From the NCBI GenBank assembly GCA_014155875.1, contig JACEFZ010005131.1:1-64000 (forward strand): a stretch of 64,000 nucleotides of DNA, written 5' to 3'. Below, in pieces: positions 11,301 through 22,307 of this stretch. Numbering within the stretch: the first letter of the stretch is position 1; the number at the start of each line of letters is the position of its first letter. The translations under genes were made by a program, and so were the position numbers. Origin of the DNA: Cepaea nemoralis (taxonomy: Eukaryota > Mollusca > Gastropoda > Stylommatophora > Helicidae). The notes below the pieces were generated by a model. It did not search any database. It saw nothing but the letters and a program-made list of their open reading frames with translations, and was not told the origin of the DNA.

Positions 11301-12402
11301 GTTGCCACAGGTGCAATGTAGCGAAGCCACCGGCCGGTCAAGATTAAGGGACCGGCAGGTAGTTTGTTAGCTTCGAAGACCGTTTGAAGTAGTAAGCGAT
11401 GGACTTTACGCTACTGGAGAGAGGACTCAAGGGGATTTGAGAATGTGTTGGTCATCACAGATGTCTTCTCTAAATTTACTATTGCTGTCCCAACCAGAGA
11501 CCAAAAAGCAGCAACTGTGGCGAAGGTTTTAGTAGAGAAGTGGTTTTTATATATGGGTGTGCCAAGGAGACTGCACTCTGACCAAGGTAGGAACTTCGAA
11601 TCCTCGGTGATTGCTGAGTTATGCAAGACATATGGCATAGAAAAGAGTCGCACCACTCCGTACAACCCTCGCTGCAATGGCCAATGGAGCGATTTAACAA
11701 AACTATGCATGATTTACTCAGACCCCTCGAGGCCAAGGAGAAGATGAGATGGTCTGATCACTTAGCCGAAGTGGTGCAGGTGTATAAACTCGACGCCTCA
11801 CAGCCTCGGACAGGATTTTCACCTCACTACCTAATTTTCGGACAAGAGCCTCGGCTGCCAGTGGACTTCATTTTAAATACAGGCACCAAAGAACAGGGAC
11901 ACCAATGCAAGTGAGTATTGGAAGGGCATCTTTCACGTTTGCGTGACGCGCACGTCCGGGCTAGTGAACAGCTGAAGAAGCATGCCACCATTAGGAAAGA
12001 TAGGAGTGACAAAATGGCAAACTCTATTCCATTGCAAGTTGGCGAACTTGTCAGAAAAAGAATCCACTATAAGGAGAGGGCGAAAATACAAGACATGTGG
12101 TCGGAAGACATGTACAGTAGTTGTTAGGGCACCCACCATGTCTGGAGCACCGTATGTGATCAAAAAGGTTGGAGGAGATGGATCGCTAATTAGGATAGCC
12201 GGCCACGAAATGCGGCGTTGCGAGGACGGAGCAGAAGAAGAGGACATAGGGACGACGTTGGGACTACCAGCACAACCGGATGTCCCAGCGGCTGTCGAAG
12301 TTTACCAAGACATTCCAGGCAAACCAGAATGGTACGCGTTTCGAGCCTGGGGACCTGAGTAGACGGAGGTCTGAGAGGATCGGACGTCGTAAAAGGGAGT
12401 GA
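8375..12402 (+). pseudogene. pol: Gypsy-1 Pol (PR-RT-RNaseH-IN), frameshifted left-arm copy
   Basis: Pol of a standard-order Ty3/Gypsy element. Recognisable pieces in order: aspartic protease with VLDTGSQVS (from about 8,439), reverse transcriptase with the VDYRALN segment (about 9,500) and the YLDD catalytic motif (about 9,795), RNase H pieces, and integrase with the HSDQGRN motif (about 11,575). Compared with the right arm it carries many one-base gains or losses, for example near 9,531, 9,603, 9,682, 9,765 and 10,050, so no frame spans more than about 140 codons. Either this copy decayed or the sequence is less accurate here. The stop at 12,400-12,402 matches the integrase stop in the right arm. 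Confidence 0.88.
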
Positions 12403-12992
12403 TAGAACTTCGACGTGTGGGTAGGAGATATTTTAATAGTTAGCAAGGTATGACGTGGTTGCTTCATGTGGAATGTAGTTCGAATTGTTGCTGCGGCTGT
12501 CTAAAAAACGAAGTGTTCCCCATGAATAGGGGGCTTACTTGTTATAATGTTTTTCAGGCGCTAGCATGGTTGTGTACCTTGATTTTTTTTCTACAGTGGG
12601 AAGTAGCGCTGTAAGGAGTTGATGTTGCTGATATTGTTTCATTTTTGATGTTCCTATGTGCAACCATTGATTAATGATTTTGTTGTCTGGGGAAATCCCC
12701 TGCGTGAAAGGGATTGGACTGTTTATTGATGATATTACTTGATTACTATGTTGTTACGAGGCACGCCAGAAGACGAACAAGATTTAACTGCCTTATGCAC
12801 TGGGAGAGCAGGGGAGGCAACCAGTATTTGTTATTATTATTATTATTTGGGGTGGAAGTTCCAAAAAGAGTTTTCCCCTTAGGCATCCAATATTGTTTAT
12901 GAGGAATGTCAGATGCGGAGCCAGGGCTTCGATCTCAAGGAGGAATGACGCTATATTGATGGTGGGACCCATCAACTTTTGGTAGGTGGGTA
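12403..12992 (+). other. Gypsy-1 non-coding 3' region, no env gene (left arm)
   Basis: About 590 bp between the pol stop and the 3' LTR. It holds a TTATTATTATTATTATT microsatellite and no frame resembling an envelope protein. The bases before the LTR (GGTAGGTGGGTA) are only weakly purine-rich as a polypurine tract. Mirror at 16,733-17,326. Confidence 0.7.
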
Positions 12993-14180
12993 TGAGACAG
13001 TATGCTTTCATTGTCTCTAGGCGCCTGAGTTTACTGGAAAGCATTAACTGGGATATTTTTGGTTCGACAAAGAGTTCACCGACCAGTAAGTTCAAAATTA
13101 GTAGTGAGTGGCCGGGCAATGACTCTAGTGCAGCCCGCTGACCGACAGCTTACCTCTCGTTGTTAGTAGAATAAGAAATTCAGGAAACATGAAGCCGAAC
13201 TTAGCATAGGAGCTGTCAAATGAGCAAGAAATACAACGGATTAGACTAGATATATGGGAACGGACACGCCCAATGAACCAAACCAGGCGAAGGCAGAAAA
13301 GGGTAAGGTCTTCGACCTCAAGCTATAACCTAGTGGTGTCAAGGGATCTAGAATAAAGCGGATTAAGTAGAATTAATTATGTGGTACAGCTAAAAAATCT
13401 GATTGGGTAGCCCTTCGCGGCAAGGAGGAGCTATGTCACGTGATGCCAGAAAGAACCGCCAAATTAAGCGGTATATATATACGCGGGACAGAGAAGCATT
13501 TGAGGAGATAAGCGAGTTCTAGACAGCCGAGTGCTGATACTCGAAAGGCTGTTGAGACCAATAAGACTGTGGCAACTCTGGTCGGGCAGATAAACCGAGG
13601 ACCAAAGAAAGCACGGACTTAAGTGTTGGAAAAAGAACCGCCCTAAAGAAACTATTGATTGCTACTGGCAATTGCAATCATTAAGGAAAGTCACACAAGA
13701 CTAGAGTGGGCTAAGAGGACACACGTTTGATGGATCATCCAGAGGACTGCGTCGAACAAAGTTGGAAGGAGCTGACTTTATTGGAAAGTGGCGAAATCAT
13801 TCTGAGACGGGCGGTGATCAGACAAGAGCACCCGTAGGCAGGCGAGCAATTATCCACGGACGGACTCCTACGTAAGTTGGTTAATTTTAATTAGAAAATC
13901 TATTAGTCTGTAGTCGGGCGGGGTAATGGTACTTAGGTTTAGGAAGCGTTGGCAAACTACAACTGACAGATAACGGGATTGAATGCGACGTTCTATAAGG
14001 AGGTAAAGAATACGTAACTGACTATTCAACCAAAACTCGCAGTAGGCGAATTACGAAGTAGAGATATGAGCCCCGAAACCATGATAGGAGTGATTAGTTT
14101 GCAAACGGTATTAGCGGCCTCAGAGGTACCCGATTTATTCCTTATAACAATGTAAAAACATCGGCGATTATCCAGACGCG
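12993..14180 (+). repeat. Gypsy-1 3' LTR, truncated (left arm)
   Basis: Matches the first ~1,190 bp of the 5' LTR (TGAGACAGTATG start), then becomes noisy and ends at about 14,180, where right-arm 3' LTR sequence in the opposite orientation takes over. The junction is the inner end of the left arm. Confidence 0.85.
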
Positions 14181-15539
14181 CCGTACACGCAATTAAACCA
14201 ATAACTAGTCACATATCAATCAGGGGAATATAATAATATAGTATGCAAGTCTGACAAGAAAGTATATAAATCTACTAAGGATGCACACAACCAACTTCCA
14301 CCGTCAAATGACCGCCCACTAGTTTACCCAGGCAATCGATCAAGCGACAACCTGAAAATTGAACAAAAAGACACCCTTGACTATGTGAACAGCATCATCG
14401 GGTGTCAACAACCTACTGCTCACCTTCGTCTTCAGCTACGTGTATTGACATCGGGTCAGAGATATTCCATCACTGCCCGGGCGGTCGTACACCATCAACC
14501 AGTGTACCCCGATGCCAACATCAACCCATAATCCCCCAAACACTTCACCATGTGTAATAATCATGTGACATTAATACAATACCCACGCCGACACTGATAG
14601 TCTTTCCACAGCGGACAGACACATATAATTCGGCAGTGGGACAACCCTAAACAACAACTCCTGATCCGCTTGCCCACACTGGCCGGGTTTCCCCGCGCCA
14701 GACACATAACACAACAGCTGATAACTGGTCGTCACATTTCAACAACTACATCAGGTAAACCCCAACAACAACACTTCTGCCCCCGAGACTGATAACACAA
14801 CACACCAGTGACATGTACTGGCGCCATGCCTCCTTGTCATTGGCACCACCATCGTCTTCACAGCATGTATATATTCATTCTCAACAACATAAATTCCCCT
14901 TGTCATTAATCACAAAACAATCAACACATCATAAACATAGCAATCGATCAATAATAACCTGTATCCCCTAGTGACTCCTACTCCCCTAACGTCATCATCC
15001 TTGCGTATATCCTAGCCATTATCATTAACAACATAACTCTACATCATTAACAATATCATTGCAGTTTGGTACCCCAACAGTAATTATAAGACAACAAGAC
15101 GGGACACCGGTACTGCCCACCAATCACATATATGAAATGCTCTTTCACACTAAAACGCACGTTTCCTTTTCTCTACCCAGGATATATCCCCCCAATCTGT
15201 CTGTAACGTTTATATCCAAAGGCATTCCTGTCCCCTTCAGCTCACTTAGTGCTCGTCCAGTTGTATCTATTCACCGCTCTCTATTTCCCTATCTCGCCTT
15301 ATAGTATTAAAGCCATTTAAGCCTTTTACCCCCGATTCTCCATGAAAGTCCGAACCCGCTACTTTTAGGTTGTACTGCTAACCAGTTGTATGCTCTATTT
15401 TCTCCGCCGCAGTCTGACCCCGATTCAACTCTGCCGGGCCGGCAACTATACAAGCACATTCTTTCATCTGCAGGCTTTGCTCCAAGCGCGGTCCATTCAT
15501 CCGCTGTATTCACCTGGCCTCATTGAATGGCTTGACCTA
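14181..15539 (-). repeat. Asymmetric spacer of the inverted duplication (3' LTR remainder)
   Basis: The spacer is the distal part of the right-arm Gypsy-1 3' LTR, read on the minus strand. From about 14,185 it matches 23,038 onward of the same arm's 5' LTR in direct orientation. It lacks the last ~350 bp of the LTR. A block at about 14,968-15,262 has no counterpart in the 5' LTR, which has only about 30 different bases there. No gene seen. Confidence 0.8.
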
Positions 15540-16732
15540 GTGGTCGCGTCTCGTACTCGCCGTGTTTACATTTTGATTGAGAAATAATTCGGGGACTTTT
15601 GATGCCGCTAATAACGTTTGCACATAATTACCATTTGTACGGTCTCGGCGCTCATATTCCTATTCCGTAACTAGTCACTGCGAATTTTGGTTGAATAGTT
15701 AGTTACGTATTCTTTACCTCCTTATAGAACGTCGCAGTCAATCCCGTTATCTGTCAGTTGTAGTTTGCCAACGCTTCCTAAACCTAAGTACCATTACCCA
15801 CGCCCGACTACAGACTAATAGATTTCTAATTAAAATTAACCAACTTACAGTAGGAGTCCTGTCCAGTGGATAATTGCTCGCCTGCCTACGGGTGCGTTTG
15901 TCTGATCACCGCCCGTCTCAGAATGATTTCGCCACTTTCCAATAAAGTCAGGCTCCTTCCAACTTTGTTCGACGCAGTCCTCTGGATGATCCCATCAAAC
16001 GTGTGTCCTCTTAGCCCACTCTAGTCTTGTGTGACTTTCCTTAATGATTGCAATTGACAATAGCAATCAATAGTTTCTTTAGGGCGGTTCTTTTTCCAAC
16101 ACTTAAGTCCGTGCTTTCTTTGGTCCTCGGGTTTATCTGCCCGACCAGAGTTGCCACAGTCTTATTGGTCTCAACAGCCTTTCGAGTATCTGCACTCGGC
16201 TGTCTAGAACTCGCTTATCTCCTCAAATGCTTCTCTGTCCCGCGTATATATATACCGCTTAATTTGGCGGTTCTTTCTGGCATCACGTGACATAGCTCCT
16301 CCTTGCCGCGAAGGGCTACCCAATCAGATTTTTTAGCTGTACCACATAATTAATTCTACTTAATCCGCTTTATTCTAGATCCCTTGACACCACTAGGTTA
16401 TAGCTTGAGGTCGAAGACCTTACCTTTTCTGCCTTCGCCTGGTTTGGTTCATTGGGCGTGTCCGTTCCCATATATCTAGCCTAATCCGTTGTATTTCTTG
16501 CTCATTTGACAGCTCCTATGCTAAGTTCGGCTTCATGTTTCCTGAATTTCTTATTCTACTAACAACGAGAGGTAAGCTGTCGGTCAGCGGGCTGCACTAG
16601 AGTCATTGCCCGGCCACTCACTACTAATTTTGAACTTACTGGTCGGTGAACTCTTTGTCGAACCAAAAATATCCCAGTTAATGCTTTCCAGTAAACTCAG
16701 GCGCCTAGAGACAATGAAAGCATACTGTCTCA
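14185..16732 (-). repeat. Gypsy-1 3' LTR, right arm, with a replaced block
   Basis: Starts at 16,732 on the minus strand and follows the 5' LTR to about 15,263. About 295 bp (14,968-15,262) are unlike the 5' LTR, and homology then resumes to about 14,185. The final ~350 bp of the LTR, including the expected poly(A) signal, are missing. Confidence 0.8.
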
Positions 16733-17326
16733 TACCCACCTACCAAAAGTTGATGGGTCCCACCATCAATATAGCGTCATTCCTCCTTGAGATCGAAGCC
16801 CTGGCTCCGCATCTGACATTCCTCATAAACAATATTGGATGCCTAAGGGGAAAACTCTTTTTGGAACTTCCACCCCAAATAATAATAATAATAATAAAAA
16901 TACTGGTTGCCTCCCCTGCTCTCCCAGTGCATAAGGCAGTTAAATCTTGTTCGTCTTCTGGCGTGCCTCGTAACAACATAGTAATCAAATAATATCATCA
17001 ATAAAACAGTCCAATCCCTTTCACGCAGGGGATTTCCCCAGACAACAAAATCATTAATCAATGGTTGCACATAGGAACATCAAAAATGAAAACAATATCA
17101 GCAACATCAACTCCTTACAGCGCTACTTCCCACTGTAGAAAAAAAATCAAGGTACACAACCATGCTAGCGCCTGAAAAACATTATAACAAGTAAGCCCCC
17201 TATTCATGGGGAACACTTCGTTTTTTAGACAGCCGCAGAGACAATTCGAACTACATTCCACATGAAGCAACCACGTCATACCTTGCTAACTATTAAAACA
17301 TCTCCTACCCACACGTCGAAGTTCTA
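16733..17326 (-). other. Gypsy-1 non-coding 3' region (right arm)
   Basis: Mirror of 12,403-12,992. Contains an ATAATAATAATAATAATAA microsatellite. No envelope-like frame on either strand. Confidence 0.65.
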
Positions 17327-18490
17327 TCACTCCCTTTTACGACGTCCGATCCTCTCAGACCTCCGTCTACTCAGGTCCCCAGACTCGAACGCGTACCATT
17401 CTGGTTTGCCTGGAACGTCTTGGTAAACTTCGACAGCCGCTGGGACATCCGGTTGTGCTGGTAGTCCCAACGTCGTCCCTATGTCCTCCTCTTCTGCTCC
17501 GTCCTCGCAACGCCGCATTTCGTGGCCGGCTATCCTAATTAGCGATCCATCTCCTCCAACCTTTTTGATCGCATATGGTCCTCCCGACATGGTGGGTGCC
17601 CTAGCAACTATGTACATGTCTTCCGACCACATGTCTTGTATTTTCGCCCTCTCCTTATAGTGGATTCTTTTTCTGACAAGTTCGCCAACTTGCAATGGAA
17701 TAGAGTTTGCCATTTTGTCACTCCTATCTTTCCTAATGGCGGCATGCTTCTTCAGCTGTTCACTAGCCCGGACGTGCGCGTCACGCAAACGTGAAAGATG
17801 CCCTTCCAAATACTCACTTGCATTGGTGTCCCTGTCTTTGGTGCCTGTATTTAAAATGAAGTCCACTGGCAGCCGAGGCTCTTGTCCGAAAATTAGGTAG
17901 TGAGGTGAAAATCCTGTCGAGGCGTGAGGCGTCGAGTTATACACCTGCACCACTTCGGCTAAGTGATCAGACCATCTCCTCTTCTCCTTGGCCTCGAGGG
18001 GTCTGAGTAAATCATGCATAGTTTTGTTAAATCGCTCCACTTGGCCATTGCAGCGAGGGTTGTACGGAGTGGTGCGACTCTTTTCTATGCCATATGTCTT
18101 GCATAACTCAGCAATCACCGAGGATTCGAAGTTCCTACCTTGGTCAGAGTGCAGTCTCCTTGGCACACCCATATATAAAAACCACTTCTCTACTAAAACC
18201 TTCGCCACAGTTGCTGCTTTTTGGTCTCTGGTTGGGACAGCAATAGTAAATTTAGAGAAGACATCTGTGATGACCAACACATTCTCAAATCCCCTTGAGT
18301 CCCTCTCCAGTAGCGTAAAGTCCATCGCTACTACTTCAAACGGTCTCGAAGCTAACAAACTACCTGCTGGTCCCTTAATCTTGACCGGCGGTGGCTTCGC
18401 TACATTGCACCTGTGGCAACTTCTACAGAATTTATCTACATCTGCAGTAATCCCTACCCAGAAACACCTGCTCTTCAAAATATTTATCAT
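17327..18490 (-). CDS. Gypsy-1 integrase (C-terminal part of Pol, right arm)
   Basis: A 387-codon open block encoding the DDE integrase that joins element cDNA to host DNA. It starts inside the zinc-binding HHCC domain: the CRSCHRC cysteine pair is at about residues 22-28, and the two histidines lie upstream in another frame because of a one-base shift near 18,520. The catalytic triad is visible as D57 (VVAMDFT), D116 (LHSDQG) and E152 (NGQVERF), a D-x35-E spacing. A GPY-like segment (GGPYAIKK) follows at about residue 297. The ATG at 18,490 is internal to Pol, not a natural start. The block is collinear with left-arm remnants at 11,236-12,402. Confidence 0.88.
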   Translation of the reverse strand: MINILKSRCFWVGITADVDKFCRSCHRCNVAKPPPVKIKGPAGSLLASRPFEVVAMDFTLLERDSRGFENVLVITDVFSKFTIAVPTRDQKAATVAKVLVEKWFLYMGVPRRLHSDQGRNFESSVIAELCKTYGIEKSRTTPYNPRCNGQVERFNKTMHDLLRPLEAKEKRRWSDHLAEVVQVYNSTPHASTGFSPHYLIFGQEPRLPVDFILNTGTKDRDTNASEYLEGHLSRLRDAHVRASEQLKKHAAIRKDRSDKMANSIPLQVGELVRKRIHYKERAKIQDMWSEDMYIVARAPTMSGGPYAIKKVGGDGSLIRIAGHEMRRCEDGAEEEDIGTTLGLPAQPDVPAAVEVYQDVPGKPEWYAFESGDLSRRRSERIGRRKRE

Positions 18491-18515
18491 CCTATCTCTC
18501 CCCTGATGCCCTACG

Positions 18516-20594
18516 CTATGAACTGACTCCAGTATCCTTAACCGCAGTATCTCCGGTAATCACTAATTGCAGCAACTCTGTCCTACCTGTCCCCTTGATT
18601 TTCCTATACAGCAACCCATCCAATACACATAACTTCTTACGCTGCCTCATCCACTTCTTCGTCTGATGGGGCAACCTTTTCATAGATTCATTTGACAACA
18701 CAAGTTTACGCGATACAACATCAAATACTGCATTAATATTTACATCATTTTGCTGCAATCTCACCATATCTTCCGTTGAGTAAGACGGCAAGGTGTGTGT
18801 GGGAAGGACATTAAAAACATCTGCTGTCCTAGCAGCAGCTTCCACCACACCAACCCCACCAATCATATTTACATCAAGGCATAATTTTGAACATTCATCA
18901 ACATTATTTACATCAAGACATTCTAAAAACACATCAGCATTTTCTACATTAAAATCTCCCGTTGGACGGCTATCAACAGTACCAGATAGTCCTAGGGCTG
19001 GCGGAATGCATGTTGCTGCAACACTGCAAATGGCGATGTCGCCCTCTTCTTCATCGTCTCCCCCCGGTTCTTCCAGCGGGAATCGAGACAAGTAATCAGC
19101 GTTACCGTTAATCCGCCCAGGCCTGTGTTTTATTACATAATCAAACATAGACATTTGGGCAATCCACCTTTGCTCAATCGCACCCAGTTTCGCTTTATGC
19201 CACATAGTTAAATTCATATTGTCAGTGTAAATCTCAGTATGTCCACCTAAAAGGAGGCCACGGAATTTTTCCGTTAATGCCCATTTTAAACACAAAAGTT
19301 CTAACTTAGAACTACTTTTTGCATTCCTCTCCGACGGGCGGAGAGTACGACTAGCATACGCTAACACTCTCTTTGTACCATTCTGGATTTGGGACAAAAC
19401 AACACCCAGACCAGTGTATGAGGCGTCACACTCTAAAATATAAGGGAGGGTGAAGTCTGGAAAGCCTAGTAATGGTGTCGACGTTAGGGCTTCTTTAAGT
19501 TTGTTAAAGGCCTCGTCGCATTCTGTAGACCATAGCTGCCCGATGGGACTCTTCTTCCTTTTTCTCGGATCTGTGTGCTGCTGGTTTAGCTGAGCTACTA
19601 ATTCATGGAGTGGCCTAGCTAGTGTGGCAAATTTGGCTACAAACCGGCGATAGTAACTGGCCAGGCCTAGAAATGAACGTAACTCAGTCTGCGTTCTAGG
19701 TATGGGAGCTTTTTGGATCGCCAGCACCTTATCTTCTAACGCTCCTATGCCTTCTGCAGACACAGTATGGCCTAGGAATTGCACCTTTTTCTTGCAGAAA
19801 TTGCATTTAGCTGGGTTTAGTTTCAATCCCAACACCTGTATCCTATCAAATATGGCCTCTAGTTTTACTAAATGTTCACTAAAATCTCTGGAGTACACAA
19901 GAATGTCATCTAGGTAAACTAAAAGTAACTTAAACATATAATCATGAAGCGACGACTGCATTAGACGTTGGAATGTACTCGCTGAATTTGCCAGTCCCAT
20001 TGGAAGTCGTGAATATTCATATAACCCAAAGGGTGTAGTGAACGCTGTCTTTTCCTGGTCTGCTGGATTCATCGCCACCTGGTAATAACCGCTAGCTAAA
20101 TCAAGGGAAGAAAAAAATTTCGCGCCCCCTAACGCATCTAAATAGTCATCTACCCTTGGAAGTGGATATGCGTCCTTTTTAGTTTTTATGTTCAGGGCCC
20201 TGTAGTCGACGCACATTCTCAATTTGCCATCCTTTTTTCGCACCAGGACTATCGGAGACGCCCAGGGACTACAGCTCTCCTTTATAATCTGCTTATCTAA
20301 CAATCCCTGTAAATGATCTTTCACTTCTTGATACAGGGCAGGAGGAATCCTCCTGTACGGCTGTTTTATGGGGACTTCATCCGTCAAAAGTATGTTATGG
20401 GTTACCCTGTCAGTAAACCCAATGTCGGTGTCATCTTTCGCGAATAGGCAGTCGTATTTTGCTAACAGTCCCTCAAGTTGCATCCTTTCCTCATCGCTTC
20501 CCTCAAATTCAGTCAAGTCAAAAAGGGGCTTGTCTGGTCTCTGCTCCCCACTGTCTGGTTTAGCAGACAACTCTATTTGTTGCGTTCCTACCAC
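18516..20594 (-). CDS. Gypsy-1 reverse transcriptase-RNase H (central part of Pol, right arm)
   Basis: A 692-codon open block encoding the polymerase that copies element RNA into DNA, plus the RNase H that degrades the template. RT motifs: VDYRALN at about 129-135, the LDLASGYYQ segment with D165, LPMGLANSASTFQRLM at about 197-212, and the YLDD active site at 227-230. The connection to RNase H is followed by ECDAS (D390), LELLCLKWAL (E432), YTDN (D458) and HRPGRINGNADYLSRFP (about 490-506). A ~180-residue linker leads toward integrase. The frame stops at 18,516 because of a one-base shift, not a natural end, and the ATG at 20,594 is internal. The left arm carries the same region broken into pieces. 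Confidence 0.9.
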   Translation of the reverse strand: MVGTQQIELSAKPDSGEQRPDKPLFDLTEFEGSDEERMQLEGLLAKYDCLFAKDDTDIGFTDRVTHNILLTDEVPIKQPYRRIPPALYQEVKDHLQGLLDKQIIKESCSPWASPIVLVRKKDGKLRMCVDYRALNIKTKKDAYPLPRVDDYLDALGGAKFFSSLDLASGYYQVAMNPADQEKTAFTTPFGLYEYSRLPMGLANSASTFQRLMQSSLHDYMFKLLLVYLDDILVYSRDFSEHLVKLEAIFDRIQVLGLKLNPAKCNFCKKKVQFLGHTVSAEGIGALEDKVLAIQKAPIPRTQTELRSFLGLASYYRRFVAKFATLARPLHELVAQLNQQHTDPRKRKKSPIGQLWSTECDEAFNKLKEALTSTPLLGFPDFTLPYILECDASYTGLGVVLSQIQNGTKRVLAYASRTLRPSERNAKSSSKLELLCLKWALTEKFRGLLLGGHTEIYTDNMNLTMWHKAKLGAIEQRWIAQMSMFDYVIKHRPGRINGNADYLSRFPLEEPGGDDEEEGDIAICSVAATCIPPALGLSGTVDSRPTGDFNVENADVFLECLDVNNVDECSKLCLDVNMIGGVGVVEAAARTADVFNVLPTHTLPSYSTEDMVRLQQNDVNINAVFDVVSRKLVLSNESMKRLPHQTKKWMRQRKKLCVLDGLLYRKIKGTGRTELLQLVITGDTAVKDTGVSS

Positions 20595-20755
20595 TCTAAA
20601 ATGTCCTAGTCAGGTCAATCGTGGCATCAGATATCTCCCCCACCTGAGTACCTCTCGCTAAAAACACATCTTCGTCACCCATGTTAACTATCTGTATTTG
20701 GCACACTCCCCCCTCTAACCTAGTAAAGCAGTAAGGCAGAATTAAACCCTTGTGG

Positions 20756-21340
20756 TCAAGGATCCCTGGCTGGTTCGAACAAGACCGTCCTGTCTGTTAA
20801 CCCCGCGCGACCCCTAACTAGCAGGACAGCCAGCGAGCGGGCAGGTATGTGAGTCCTGGCCTCTCCTGTCACCCACACTTTCTTCCGATCTAGGTCAACA
20901 CTTGCATTGTTGTCTGCTGGCCTGTTGAACTGAAAAAAACCTGCTAACATTTGGCAACTCTGCGAGTACATTCATCCCTAATATACAGGGCGTTTTGTTC
21001 TCGGTGTCCCTGACATCTTTTAAAACAAAAATTCCACATCTATCAACACTATCAGTCCCTATTTGTACACTGGTACTGATGTACCCTAAATATGGTATTG
21101 AAACGCCATTTGCTGATGTTAATCTAATGTACTTATCTACATCTAACCTATAATGTCTGAAAAGTCTATTGAAACACTCCTCTGAAATCGTGGAAACTTG
21201 TGAGCCAGTGTCCAGAACACATCTTACGTTTCTACCGTCAATGCTTATCATTGTCTCTGGGCGTTCGCCTAGCATTTTTATTGGTGAGTCCTTGAACCTT
21301 CCCGCCGCGGCCTGACTCGTAGCTGTACGGGATTCTAGTT
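20756..21340 (-). pseudogene. Gypsy-1 aspartic protease region of Pol (right arm)
   Basis: Begins in the -1 frame at the slippery site and encodes the retroviral-type aspartic protease that matures the polyprotein. VLDTGSQVSTIS carries the catalytic Asp-Thr-Gly, and ILGMNVL is the conserved second element. A one-base homopolymer change (7 against 6 T in coding sense, near 20,935) breaks the frame. Further indels near 20,760 and 20,608 separate it from the RT block. The left arm has the shorter homopolymer but is broken at 8,700, so neither arm is intact here. Confidence 0.85.
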
Positions 21341-22307
21341 TAAATGTGCCCTACAAAATCTGGCAATATGTCCTACCCGGCCACAAAGATCACAACGAAT
21401 CTGTTTTTGCTGTCTCTGGGACCTTGGCTGGGGCTGTCCCCGGCCGTTCACAAGATGCGACAATTGCACTTTTAACTGCGCCATCTCCCGCTTAAGTTCA
21501 TCTACCTCGCCCGACTGTTCATGTGGACCCCCTACTGTCATTTTCTGCTGGAATGCCCTTCTGTTCGTTGTTTCGGCCATGCCCAGTGCTCTGCTGTCTG
21601 TGGTCGTTGTTACGATTCACAACCGTGGCTTCAACGTTGTACACCTCAGTCTGCGGAGTGTGTTTAGCGCTGGCCCATCGCACTGCACAATCACGAGCAG
21701 CTAGAAACGACATGGAAGGCTCGTCAATGAGCCTTTCTTTTATCATCTGCCGAGGTAAATCGTCTCTCAACTGCGCGACAAACTGGTCTCTGAGCATTGA
21801 CTCGTGAAAAGGTGAGACGTTCTGTCTCTCTTGTGCGCAGACCACCTCCTCGAATTCCCGGTGCAATTTATGTGAGAAGTCGACGATCGACTCCCGGCTA
21901 CCTTGTCTGGTGGAGAAAAATGTCGCCGTTAGTTCTTGGAGGGTTCGTTTGTCGCCGTAGATGGTCGCTAATACCTCCAACATCTTTTCGGGGTCCTTCT
22001 CAGAGGTGTGCAGCTTTAACTCTCTGTGTACGTGCGGTGAAATGGTGTCGATGATAAGGTCAACTTTGTCAGCTGTCCCCATCATGCCCGCTCTGAACGC
22101 TGAACGGATTTCCCGTAGATACTCATTAACAGTGGGGCCGTGTGGGCCCCCGAAAGTATTGATGTTCTTTCGAGTGGGCATTATTACATATCTCACTTGT
22201 TCACATGGCGATGCTGTGGGGTGAGAATCAACATTGCCCTGCACAGAGGCCGACGCCCCTTCGCTGCTTTCGACTAATGCTGCAGAGCGTGTATTTCTGG
22301 TAGTCAT
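21335..22307 (-). pseudogene. gag: Gypsy-1 Gag, frameshifted right-arm copy
   Basis: Same Gag as 7,408-8,379. It is open from 22,307 to about 21,525, where one extra base (GGTCC against GGTC in the left arm) shifts the frame. The CCHC knuckle and the gag stop are encoded after the shift, at about 21,400-21,335. The slippery heptamer at 21,338-21,344 is preserved. Confidence 0.9.
21338..21344 (-). promoter_or_regulatory. -1 ribosomal frameshift site TTTAAAC (right arm)
   Basis: Same heptamer and adjacent TAG as in the left arm, read on the minus strand. Its exact preservation contrasts with the many indels around it. Confidence 0.78.

Larger units (their letters stand above)
1..14180 (+). repeat. 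Left arm of a ~29.7-kb inverted duplication
   Basis: The first bases of the window reappear as reverse complement at 29,723-29,731, and the whole order of repeats and the Gypsy-1 element is mirrored (paired coordinates sum to about 29,720-29,731). The homology can be followed inward to about 14,180, where it pairs with about 15,540 and becomes noisy. The two arms differ by many single-base indels, often in homopolymers, plus some substitutions. The outer end is not visible because the window starts inside the arm. This is either a true genomic palindrome or a foldback chimera in the assembly. Confidence 0.93.
4401..14180 (+). mobile_element. Ty3/Gypsy retrotransposon Gypsy-1, left-arm copy (3' truncated)
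   Basis: Order: 2,633-bp 5' LTR (4,401-7,033), primer-binding site (about 7,038), gag (7,408-8,379), -1 frameshift site, pol (8,375-12,402, PR-RT-RNaseH-IN), non-coding 3' region, then a 3' LTR beginning at 12,993 that stops at about 14,180 where the inverted duplication folds back. No 3' target-site duplication can be seen because of the truncation. The copy is broken in pol by multiple one-base indels. Confidence 0.92.

Noticed and set aside
12403..12992. Possible envelope gene downstream of Gypsy-1 pol
   Set aside because: Only about 590 bp, with no long frame, signal peptide or membrane segment on the element strand.
16606..16992. 128-codon frame at the Gypsy-1 3' end (mirror of 12,793-13,119)
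   Set aside because: It runs antisense across the LTR boundary and a microsatellite, and resembles no protein.
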